Shown: positions 42,714 through 50,338 of the stretch, in pieces
How the letters are laid out: every line of letters starts with the position of its first letter
Position numbering within the stretch: position 1 is the stretch's first letter
Assembly: GCF_036182465.1 (NCBI RefSeq)
Contig: NZ_CP108081.1
Coordinates: forward strand, 11,656,001 to 11,720,000
Direction of reading: 5' to 3'
Length of the DNA stretch: 64,000 nt
Source of the DNA: Streptomyces sp. NBC_00258
Lineage (GTDB): Bacteria; Actinomycetota; Actinomycetes; Streptomycetales; Streptomycetaceae
Notes under the pieces: model-generated
Seen by the model: only the letters and a program-made list of their open reading frames with translations
Database searches by the model: none
Told to the model about the DNA's origin: nothing
Position numbers and translations under genes: made by a program

Positions 42714-44193
42714 CCACCTCGGTGACTGGAGTCCGGAGACATTCGAGCAGCACGGCCAGGAACTTCTAACGGTGATTCGTGAGCACTTCGAGTCGATTCG
42801 TCAGACACCCGTCGCGACACCCTGCGACGCAGTGGAGCTGTTAGCTCTGCTCGATTCCGACCTCCCGGAGTTGGGAGAGGAATTCGAACATATTCTTGCT
42901 GAAACGCGAGACAGGGTGATGCCGAATCTAGTGCACTGGAATCATCCATCTTTCCATGGCTACTTCCCCACTACGGCGAGCTTCTCCGGTGTCCTGGCCG
43001 AGACGCTGACTGCGGCGCTGAACGTCAACGCAATGCTATGGAAAACCAGTCCGGCTGCGACCGCACTGGAAGAAGTCGTGCTGCGTTGGATCGCGCAGAT
43101 GGTGGGATATGCGCAGACCGCGGACAGCGTGCTGGTCAACGGGGCTTCACTGGCAACACTTTACGCGCTAACTGCGGCCCGTGACTCCGCGCTCGATTTC
43201 GATGTACGAACCCGGGGGATTACAGGCCCGGGAGTTCCGGTGCTGCGGGTGTACACCTCAGATCAAGCCCATAGTTCGGTGGACAAGGCCGCGATCACGC
43301 TGGGAATCGGTGCGGACAACGTAGTAAAGGTGCCGTCCGACGCCGAGTATCGGATGAGACCGGATCTGCTGGAGGACGCGATCCGGCGTGACCTCGACGC
43401 TGGGGTACAACCGGTCGCTGTCGTCGCCACGGTGGGGACGACATCGGTTGCCGCTGCCGATCCGCTGGCAGATGTGGCGGAGATCTGCGCGCGGCATGGC
43501 GTCTGGTTGCATGTTGACGCGGCCTACGGCGGCTTCTACGCATTGGCTCCGACGCTGCGGGGACGGCTGGAGGACCTCTCGGTCGGCGATTCCCTAGTGG
43601 TCAATCCCCAGAAGACGCTGTTCGTGCCGCTGGAGGCGACAGCCTTGTTCTGCCGTCGCGCAGGCGTCCTGGCCAACACCTTCCGCCTTGTGCCCGAGTA
43701 CCTGACCTCGGCGAAGGACGACAACACCGTCGACTACATGGACTTTTCGCCGCAGTTGGGCAGAAGCTTCCGAGCGCTCAAGCTGTGGTGGGTCATCAGG
43801 ACCTTTGGCCGTTCTGGCCTCGCGGCCAGACTCGACCATGCGATCCGGCTGGCGGACTGGCTGCGGATGACCGCGGCCGGCCACCCGGACTGGAACTGTG
43901 TGAATACCTCGGTCTACCCGTTGGTGTGTCTGCGTTACGAGCCCTGGGCCCGACTGCCCGGCGACGGACCGGACGAACAGGGGAAGCAGGCGCACATCGA
44001 CGCGCTGAATTCTCGGATCACTGACGCGATCAATGCGGACGGCAGGGTTTATGTGTCCCACTCAGTGATCAGGGAAGGGTATGTCATCCGTCTCTCCATC
44101 GGAAATATTCATACGACGCGTTCCGACGTGGAACACCTCTGGCGCGTGATAAGCGAGATCGCGGAGAAAGAGCTGGCTCAATACGGTCGATAG
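42706..44193 (+). CDS. Group II PLP-dependent decarboxylase with an altered active-site motif (NPQK)
   Basis: 495 residues from the ATG at 42706, chosen because AAGGG lies 6 bases upstream and the start overlaps the preceding stop; an ATG at 42685 is possible. The aromatic amino acid decarboxylase fold is complete: MPNLVHWNHPSFHGYFPTTA, NAMLWKTSPAATALEEVVLR, DSVLVNGASLATLYALTAAR, YTSDQAHSSVDKAAITLG, HVDAAYGGFYAL (Asp271 to the PLP nitrogen), and Lys303. The last sits in VVNPQKTLFVP, where the family normally has NPHK-W: the His before the lysine is Gln. The substrate may be an arylglycine or other aromatic amino acid of this pathway. Codon 46 is TTA (42841). It lacks any carrier-protein domain. 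Confidence 0.82.
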   Translation: MPDHLGDWSPETFEQHGQELLTVIREHFESIRQTPVATPCDAVELLALLDSDLPELGEEFEHILAETRDRVMPNLVHWNHPSFHGYFPTTASFSGVLAETLTAALNVNAMLWKTSPAATALEEVVLRWIAQMVGYAQTADSVLVNGASLATLYALTAARDSALDFDVRTRGITGPGVPVLRVYTSDQAHSSVDKAAITLGIGADNVVKVPSDAEYRMRPDLLEDAIRRDLDAGVQPVAVVATVGTTSVAAADPLADVAEICARHGVWLHVDAAYGGFYALAPTLRGRLEDLSVGDSLVVNPQKTLFVPLEATALFCRRAGVLANTFRLVPEYLTSAKDDNTVDYMDFSPQLGRSFRALKLWWVIRTFGRSGLAARLDHAIRLADWLRMTAAGHPDWNCVNTSVYPLVCLRYEPWARLPGDGPDEQGKQAHIDALNSRITDAINADGRVYVSHSVIREGYVIRLSIGNIHTTRSDVEHLWRVISEIAEKELAQYGR

Positions 44194-44308
44194 CCGCAGG
44201 AGCTGCCTGTTTATTGGCTGAGGCCGTGGATACGCCGAGATCTCGAAATCTTGCTGCTCTGTGCTGCCCGCACGCGGAATGCCGAGCTGTTCGACTGAAG
44301 AAGGGGTC

Positions 44309-45229
44309 ATGTTGTCTGATCTGGCAGAATCCTTCAGCCTCAGCGAGTCCGACCGGGAATTGCTGCCCTCCACCGAGGACGTGCGATTCTATGCGGAACA
44401 CGGATGGTATCTCTCACGTAAGCTACTGAGCGACGACGAGGTGGACCTACTGGCCACCGCGAGCGAGCGGTTCTATGCCGGTCATCGTGATCGCCGCCTC
44501 CCGGCACGCCCGCCTTCTCTTTCCTACTGGGTCAAGGAGGAGGGAAATGTGCAGCGACATAACGACTACATCCACTACGAGGATGACGAAATCGCTGCGA
44601 TTCTGCGCAAGCCTCTGCTGGGCGCAGTGGCCGCAAAACTCGCTGGTGCCGCCGAGATTCGAATATTTCAGTCCACGCTCATCTACAAACCAGCTGGCCT
44701 CGACGATCCGAACAACACCGTGCCATGGCACTTCGACCGTGACTACTGGGCGACCTCGACCTCCGAGCGGATGCTCACCGCTTTCATTCCGTTCCATGAT
44801 TGCGATGAGCGCATGGGTACCATTTCCATGATCGATGGAAGTCACCTATGGCAGGAAGCTGGTGCCGACAGTGTGACGGCGCTGCATTTCGCCGATCGAC
44901 GCAAAGACCTCGACGCTGTTCTCAGTCGAACGGCTGAGTTAAATAATTCTGAAGTGCGTGAAGTGCCGGTGGTCATACCCAAGGGGCATGTGAGCTTTCA
45001 CCACTGCCGTACCTATCACGGCAGCGGACCCAACCTCTCCAGCAGGCCGAGGAGAGCCGTATCGCTGCACCTTCAGGATGAGGGGAACGCCTACCGGGAG
45101 TTTCTCCTGCCGAACGGCAGGATCGCCTCGTACAACCATGACGTATTGGTTCGTAGGACAGTCGATGGATTCCCCGACTATGCGGATCCCGCCTTCTGTC
45201 CCGTGATCTGGAGTGCGTCTGCCCGTTGA
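44309..45229 (+). CDS. Phytanoyl-CoA dioxygenase (PhyH)-family Fe(II)/2-oxoglutarate oxygenase
   Basis: 306 residues from the ATG at 44309 behind GAAGAAGGGG. The jelly-roll iron site is readable: His141 and Asp143 in NTVPWHFDRDYWATS, distal His237 in HHCRTYHGSGPNLSS, and the 2-oxoglutarate-binding Arg in SRPRRAVSLHLQD. TAFIPFHDCDERMGTISMID is the usual 'W/FxALxDxxxxNGxLxxxPGSH' strand pair. It should hydroxylate an unactivated carbon, either on a free amino acid or on a carrier-bound residue. Codon 211 is TTA (44939-44941) in the sequence GAG TTA AAT AAT, again marking low-GC, bldA-dependent sequence. Confidence 0.82.
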   Translation: MLSDLAESFSLSESDRELLPSTEDVRFYAEHGWYLSRKLLSDDEVDLLATASERFYAGHRDRRLPARPPSLSYWVKEEGNVQRHNDYIHYEDDEIAAILRKPLLGAVAAKLAGAAEIRIFQSTLIYKPAGLDDPNNTVPWHFDRDYWATSTSERMLTAFIPFHDCDERMGTISMIDGSHLWQEAGADSVTALHFADRRKDLDAVLSRTAELNNSEVREVPVVIPKGHVSFHHCRTYHGSGPNLSSRPRRAVSLHLQDEGNAYREFLLPNGRIASYNHDVLVRRTVDGFPDYADPAFCPVIWSASAR

Positions 45230-45303
45230 TTCGTACGCCGCGAACTCCGGTGCCGGCATGAGCCGCACCGGCCGCGCCGAGAAGTTCTATGAGGGGGTCT
45301 CCC

Positions 45304-46392
45304 ATGCCGATCGACATGGCGGTTAGTCATATAGAGCTCTATGTAGAGGATGTCGTCGCCAGAGAAGCCGAGTTCGTGGCGAGCTACGGGTTCGAGACCG
45401 TGGCGACCTCGGGTTCGTTGGACGGCGGTGACACGCACTACTCCGTTGCCCTGAGACAGGACGCCGTTCTTCTCGTACTCACCCAACCTCGGTCGGAGGG
45501 ACACCCCGCTCATGCCTTCCTGACGGCACACGGTGACGGGGTCGCCGACATCGCGCTAGGCGTTCCCGATGCCGAGGCGGCGTTCGACGAAGCGGTGTCG
45601 CGAGGGGCCCGGCCACTCTCGCCGCCTTTACGCCATGACGGCCCGCACGGAGGTGTCACCGCTGTGATCGACGGCTGCGGAGGCGTGAGGCACACCTTCG
45701 TACAGCACGGCCTTGACCGGGTGGAAGCCACTGAAGCCTCCTGGCCGCACGGTTTCATCGCGAGCCGACCGGCCGAACAGAGCGATGGAGTGGGGCTGCT
45801 TGCCATCGACCACTTCGCCTTCGCGCTCGAGGCCGGTGAACTGGCCTCCGGGACCGCCTACTACGAGTCCGTACTCGGATTCCAGGTGATCTTCGAGGAG
45901 CGGATCGTCGTCGGCGCCCAGGCCATGCTGTCGCAGGTTGTCCAGAGTGCTTCCGGCGCGGTGACGTTGACGCTGCTCCAGCCCGATCCAGCCGCAGAGC
46001 CCGGTCAGATCGACGAGTTCGTGGCGAATCACGGCGGCTCGGGCGTTCAGCACGTGGCGTTCAGTACCCACGACGTGGTGAGCACGGTCGGAGCACTGGC
46101 ACAGCGCGGCGTCGGGTTCCTCGACGTGCCGGACGCCTATTACGAAAGGCTCGGCGAACACCTCACGCTGGCTGCGCACTCCACCGACGAGCTGCGACGG
46201 TTCGGGATCCTGGCGGACGAGGACCACGACGGACAGCTGTTTCAGATATTCACTCGCTCCACCCACCCGCGTCGTACCTTCTTCATGGAGGTCATCGAAC
46301 GGCTGGGCGCGCGCACCTTCGGTTCTGGCAATATCAAGGCTCTGTACGAGGCTGTCGAGACGGAGCGGGCCCAGAACAGCGTCCTGTCATGA
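45304..46392 (+). CDS. hmaS: 4-hydroxymandelate synthase (HPPD-like dioxygenase)
   Basis: 362 residues from the ATG at 45304. It is a two-domain vicinal-oxygen-chelate protein: the N-terminal half (SHIELYVEDVVAREAEFVAS) is structural; the C-terminal half holds iron with His170 (LLAIDHFAFALEAGE), His250 (GSGVQHVAFSTHDVV) and Glu329 (TFFMEVIERLGARTFG). It converts (4-hydroxy)phenylpyruvate with O2 to (4-hydroxy)mandelate and CO2. HPPD shares the fold, but the operon with a hydroxymandelate oxidase and an HpgT-type aminotransferase makes the HmaS assignment strong. Its stop overlaps the next ATG (ATGA). Whether the tyrosine- or phenylalanine-derived substrate is used cannot be read from sequence alone. 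Confidence 0.88.
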   Translation: MPIDMAVSHIELYVEDVVAREAEFVASYGFETVATSGSLDGGDTHYSVALRQDAVLLVLTQPRSEGHPAHAFLTAHGDGVADIALGVPDAEAAFDEAVSRGARPLSPPLRHDGPHGGVTAVIDGCGGVRHTFVQHGLDRVEATEASWPHGFIASRPAEQSDGVGLLAIDHFAFALEAGELASGTAYYESVLGFQVIFEERIVVGAQAMLSQVVQSASGAVTLTLLQPDPAAEPGQIDEFVANHGGSGVQHVAFSTHDVVSTVGALAQRGVGFLDVPDAYYERLGEHLTLAAHSTDELRRFGILADEDHDGQLFQIFTRSTHPRRTFFMEVIERLGARTFGSGNIKALYEAVETERAQNSVLS

Positions 46393-47528
46393 CGGACGTG
46401 GCTGAGCGGACCACGGCAGCCGGACCCGGGGCTTCCGGGAGCACCGCGTTTCACGAACTGGCCGATGCCGGACGGTCGGCACGCCAACTGCTTCCGGTTG
46501 ATGTCTGGGACTTCATCGAGGGCGGCAGCGGAGCGGAGACGACGCTGGCGGGCAACCGGGTGTCCCTGGAAGGGACATGGCTCACCCCGAGGATGCTGGC
46601 CGGCATAGCCCGTGCCGAGCCCGCTGGCGAACTTCTCGGTGTCCCCGTCTCGATGCCCGTGGCGATCGCGCCCATGGCGTACCAGCGCCTTGTCCACCCT
46701 GACGGCGAGCTCGCGATGGCCCGTGCGGCGAGGTCGGCGGGCACGGTGTTCATCGCCGGCACGTTGAGCAGTTACCCGGTGGAGCGGATCGCGGAAGCAG
46801 GCGCGGACCTGTGGTTCCAGCTGTACTGGTTGCGTGATCGGGCCAAGACACGGGAGTTGATCGGCCGGGCCGAGGCGGCAGGTTGCCGCGCGCTGGTCCT
46901 CACCACGGACGTTCCCCGTATGGGCCGCAGACTGCGGGACATGCGCAACGGCTTCACGCTGCCGGAGACGGTGACCGCCGCCCATCTGGACACGGCCGGA
47001 GGCACTGTGGGTACAACGGCCCACCGTGCGACCCCCGGAACCTCGGCCCCCATGGTGCACACCGACGAGTTCATCGATCCCGCGCTGGGTTGGACCGACC
47101 TCGACTGGATACGGGAGCGCACCGAACTCCCCCTGGTGCTCAAGGGCATTCTTCATCCCGAGGATGCCGACCGGGCGGCGGCCGTCGGGGTGGATGCCCT
47201 TGTGGTCTCCAACCACGGCGGTCGCCAACTGGACGGGGCGCTGCCGGCCGCGACCGCGCTGCCCGCAGTGGTACGCGCGGTGGCCGGACGCTGCCCGGTG
47301 TACCTGGACGGTGGGGTGCGCGGCGGTACGGACGTGCTGAAGGCGCTGGCTCTGGGAGCGGCTGGGGTGCTATTGGGCAGACCCGCGCTCTGGGGACTGG
47401 CCACCGAGGGCGAGGACGGAGCCGCCGGGGTACTGCGGCTGCTGCGTACGGAACTCGAGGCCGCGATGCTCCTGGCTGGCTGCCCCGACCTGGCCGCTGC
47501 CGGCCGGCTCACGGTGACGGCGGCCTGA
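46389..47528 (+). CDS. hmo: 4-hydroxymandelate oxidase (FMN alpha-hydroxy acid oxidase)
   Basis: 379 residues, coupled to hmaS. The glycolate-oxidase-type barrel shows LPVDVWDFIEGGSGAETTL, PVAIAPMAYQRLVHPDGELA, WFQLYWLRDRAKTRELIGRA, the FMN/catalytic Lys strand LPLVLKGILHPEDA, catalytic His276 in VVSNHGGRQLDGALP, and the phosphate site VYLDGGVRGGTDVLKALALG. It oxidises mandelate or 4-hydroxymandelate to the corresponding benzoylformate with O2, producing H2O2. This is the second step of the arylglycine route and its position between hmaS and hpgT is canonical. Confidence 0.9.
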   Translation: MTDVAERTTAAGPGASGSTAFHELADAGRSARQLLPVDVWDFIEGGSGAETTLAGNRVSLEGTWLTPRMLAGIARAEPAGELLGVPVSMPVAIAPMAYQRLVHPDGELAMARAARSAGTVFIAGTLSSYPVERIAEAGADLWFQLYWLRDRAKTRELIGRAEAAGCRALVLTTDVPRMGRRLRDMRNGFTLPETVTAAHLDTAGGTVGTTAHRATPGTSAPMVHTDEFIDPALGWTDLDWIRERTELPLVLKGILHPEDADRAAAVGVDALVVSNHGGRQLDGALPAATALPAVVRAVAGRCPVYLDGGVRGGTDVLKALALGAAGVLLGRPALWGLATEGEDGAAGVLRLLRTELEAAMLLAGCPDLAAAGRLTVTAA

Positions 47529-47570
47529 GTCTCGTCGTATCGAAGAGGTCATGATGAAAGGGCGACAGAG

Positions 47571-48929
47571 GTGGATCGACCCTCCTACTCCAGAACGGAC
47601 ACGACACCGCGGACTGCGGGGTTCGCATCGCTGGACATCAATGGGCTCCACGGCTCACTCGTGGATCCGACGCTGGAGTCGATGACCTTCCTCAATGAGG
47701 TGTCCCAACGATTCCCCGACGCGCTCTCCTTCGCCGCCGGGCGCCCCCACGAGGGGCTGTTCGACATCGAGGACGTTCATCACTACCTGCGCACCTTCTG
47801 CGACCACCTTGCCGACGCCCGGGGCTGGTCCGCGGAACACGTGCGCCGGACGGTCCTCCAGTACGGCCGGACCAAGGGAATCGTGCACGACTTGGTGGCC
47901 GAGAATCTCGCCGTGGACGAGGGCATCCATATCGATCCCGAGTCGATCGTGGTCACCGTCGGCTGTCAGGAAGCGATGTTCCTGGTCCTGCGGGCGTTCC
48001 GGACCGACGACCGGGATGTGGTGCTCGCGGTCTCACCCACGTACGTCGGTCTCACGGGCGCCGCCCGGCTCGTCGACCTCCCCGTCCTCCCCGTGCGGTC
48101 GGGAACGGACGGAATCGATCTCGACGACCTGGCCGAGACGGTCCGGATGGCCAGGGAGAACGGGCAACGGCCCCGCGCCTGCTACGTGGTGTCCGACTTC
48201 TCCAACCCGCTGGGCGTCAGTCTCGGCCTCGACACCCGGCGTCGTCTGCTCGAACTGGCCGCCGAGTTGGACCTGCTGGTGCTGGAGGACAACCCTTACG
48301 GATTGTTCTCCGCCGCTGAACGTCTTCCCACCTTGAAGGCGATGGACAGTCGTCGACGAGTGGTCTACCTCGGTTCCTTCGCCAAGAGCGGGCTGCCGGG
48401 CGCCAGAGTCGGCTACGTCGTGGCCGACCAGCGCGTCACCGATGCCGGGGGGCTCGACCTCGGACCGTTTGCCGATCAGCTGTCGAGGATCAAGAGCATG
48501 CTCACGGTGAATACCTCGCCCCTGGCCCAGGCTGTCATCGGGGGCAAGTTGCTGGCCAACGGCTGCAGCCTCGTGAAAGCCAACGTCCGGGAGACCGAGG
48601 TGTACCGGCGAAATCTCCGGCTCACGCTCGACGGACTGGAACAGCGGTTCCGCCAGGACACCGAGGCCGCAGACGTCACCTGGAACACTCCTGGAGGCGG
48701 GTACTTCCTGGTGCTGACGGTGCCCTTCCCCGTGGACGACGCACTGCTCGAGCACTCGGCACGCCGACACGGTGTCATCTGGACACCCATGCACCATTTC
48801 TATTCCGGGGTGACATGGACTCGGCAGCTGCGCCTGTCGTTCAGCCAGCTCGACCCGGAGCAGATCGACGTCGGTCTGGACCGGATAGCCGATCTGGTCC
48901 AGGAGCAGCGTTCCCGGGCGGCCACGTGA
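47571..48929 (+). CDS. hpgT: Hydroxyphenylglycine aminotransferase
   Basis: 452 residues from the GTG at 47571. It is a fold-type I aminotransferase of the MocR/HpgT kind: LSFAAGRPHEGLFDIEDVHH, YGRTKGIVHDLVAENLAVDE, VTVGCQEAMFLVLRAFRTDD, CYVVSDFSNPLGVSLGLD (Asn/Pro/Asp around PLP), and the Schiff-base Lys272 in YLGSFAKSGLPGARVGYVVA. HpgT converts 4-hydroxybenzoylformate to L-4-hydroxyphenylglycine with tyrosine as donor, regenerating hydroxyphenylpyruvate for HmaS. A pathway for Phe-derived phenylglycine is also possible. Its stop overlaps the amidase start (GTGA). A decayed relative lies at about 17.1 kb. Confidence 0.87.
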   Translation: MDRPSYSRTDTTPRTAGFASLDINGLHGSLVDPTLESMTFLNEVSQRFPDALSFAAGRPHEGLFDIEDVHHYLRTFCDHLADARGWSAEHVRRTVLQYGRTKGIVHDLVAENLAVDEGIHIDPESIVVTVGCQEAMFLVLRAFRTDDRDVVLAVSPTYVGLTGAARLVDLPVLPVRSGTDGIDLDDLAETVRMARENGQRPRACYVVSDFSNPLGVSLGLDTRRRLLELAAELDLLVLEDNPYGLFSAAERLPTLKAMDSRRRVVYLGSFAKSGLPGARVGYVVADQRVTDAGGLDLGPFADQLSRIKSMLTVNTSPLAQAVIGGKLLANGCSLVKANVRETEVYRRNLRLTLDGLEQRFRQDTEAADVTWNTPGGGYFLVLTVPFPVDDALLEHSARRHGVIWTPMHHFYSGVTWTRQLRLSFSQLDPEQIDVGLDRIADLVQEQRSRAAT

Positions 48930-50338
48930 GCGTCCCATCCTTCGCCGACGGGATCGGCGGCCTGTCGGTACGGCTGCGCTCCGGGCAACTCACCAGTGTC
49001 GGACTCGTCGAGGAATGCCTGCGGCGCGTCGAGGCGGAGCCGGAGATCAACGCCGTGGTGGAGATCGACGCCGACGCCGCACTGCGCTCCGCGGCGGACT
49101 GCGACCACCGGTTACGCCTGAGCCACGCCGTCCCCGAGCCGCTGTGCGGGATTCCGGTGACGGTGAAGCGCACCTTCCAGGTCCGCGGATTCGCGCACGG
49201 CGCGCATGACGTGGCAGCGGGTGCTCCGCACGGTGTCGCCGCCGAGCGGGACGCCTTGGCCGTCGCCCGCCTGCGGGCAGCCGGTGCGGTCGTCCTTGGC
49301 CGCAGCAATGCGCCGGCCCGCGCGGCTGACATCGATACCTGGCATCAGGAACACGGCAGGACCGCACATCCCCTGGACCCCGAACGCAGTCCCGGCGGCT
49401 CTTCAGGGGGCTCGGCCGCGGCGGTGGCGGCGGGGCACACCGTGTTCGACATCGGCAGCGACGTGGCGGGCTCGGCCCGTATCCCCGCCCATGTCTGCGG
49501 AGTCTTCGCGTTCCGGCCGACCGTGGGGACCATGCCGACCCTCGGGCACGTCCCGGGCCCCGTCACTGAGTGGGACACGCCGGACATGCTCGCGGTCTGT
49601 CCCCTCACTCGCTCCGCCGCGGACCTGAGCCTGGTGTGGAAAACGTTGTGGGGCTCGCACGGATCCGGCGTCCGCGCAGCTGGCCCGTCCACGATCGCCG
49701 CCGTGCTGTCCGACGGATCGGCACCGGTGTCCGACGAGGTGACGGCCGGCCTGCGCGCCGCCGTGGAGCGACTGCGGGCCGACGGCTACCGGATCGACGA
49801 GGTCGAGCTGCCGGTCGGACTCGCGGAGAACTGGCTGCTGTGCCAGCAACTGCTGTACGCAGAGGACGACACGGAGGTTCCGGCAGACGCCGAGCCCGCT
49901 CCAAAGGTCGGTACGGATCCGGTCAGCATCGCATGGTGGTGCGCGGGCATGTCCCATCACGACTGGCGCCGGCTGGACCGCGTACGAGCCGAGTACCGGC
50001 TGCGCTGGCAGCGGTTCTTCTCGCGGTACTCGGCGCTGCTGCTTCCTGTGATGGGAACCACCGCTCTTCCGCTACGCGACAGCCGAGTGCCCCTGCTGGC
50101 GGATCACACGACGGTCGGGGACACGGAGGTGCCGTTGTTCTCCCTGTCCATCTGGTGCGCGATGGCCAGCGTCGGCGGACTCCCCGCCGTGTCGATGCCG
50201 GTGACCCCCGCGGGCTCCGGTCTTCCGGTCGGCCTGCAGGTGGTCGCCGGCCAGGGAAGGGACGCGGAACTGCTCGCCCTGGTGGAGCGGCTCGCCAGCG
50301 TGATCAGCCCCAACCCGACGACGAAGGCGCACATGTGA
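48926..50338 (+). CDS. Amidase-signature family enzyme
   Basis: 470 residues from the GTG at 48926, overlapping the hpgT stop. The Ser-cisSer-Lys triad can be placed: Lys81 in LCGIPVTVKRTFQVRG, the cis-Ser near 159 in SPGGSSGGSAAAVAAGH, and the nucleophile Ser183 in FDIGSDVAGSARIPAHVCG. The usual Asp after the lysine (VKD) is Arg. Proteins of this family hydrolyse or form amide bonds. In a peptide cluster it could trim a primary amide, release an intermediate or transfer an acyl group. Position between hpgT and the flavoproteins suggests a tailoring or precursor role rather than general metabolism. Confidence 0.85.
   Translation: MSVPSFADGIGGLSVRLRSGQLTSVGLVEECLRRVEAEPEINAVVEIDADAALRSAADCDHRLRLSHAVPEPLCGIPVTVKRTFQVRGFAHGAHDVAAGAPHGVAAERDALAVARLRAAGAVVLGRSNAPARAADIDTWHQEHGRTAHPLDPERSPGGSSGGSAAAVAAGHTVFDIGSDVAGSARIPAHVCGVFAFRPTVGTMPTLGHVPGPVTEWDTPDMLAVCPLTRSAADLSLVWKTLWGSHGSGVRAAGPSTIAAVLSDGSAPVSDEVTAGLRAAVERLRADGYRIDEVELPVGLAENWLLCQQLLYAEDDTEVPADAEPAPKVGTDPVSIAWWCAGMSHHDWRRLDRVRAEYRLRWQRFFSRYSALLLPVMGTTALPLRDSRVPLLADHTTVGDTEVPLFSLSIWCAMASVGGLPAVSMPVTPAGSGLPVGLQVVAGQGRDAELLALVERLASVISPNPTTKAHM

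Noticed and set aside
45304..46392. 4-hydroxyphenylpyruvate dioxygenase of tyrosine catabolism
   Set aside because: Same fold and metal site, but coupling to hydroxymandelate oxidase and HpgT points to HmaS.
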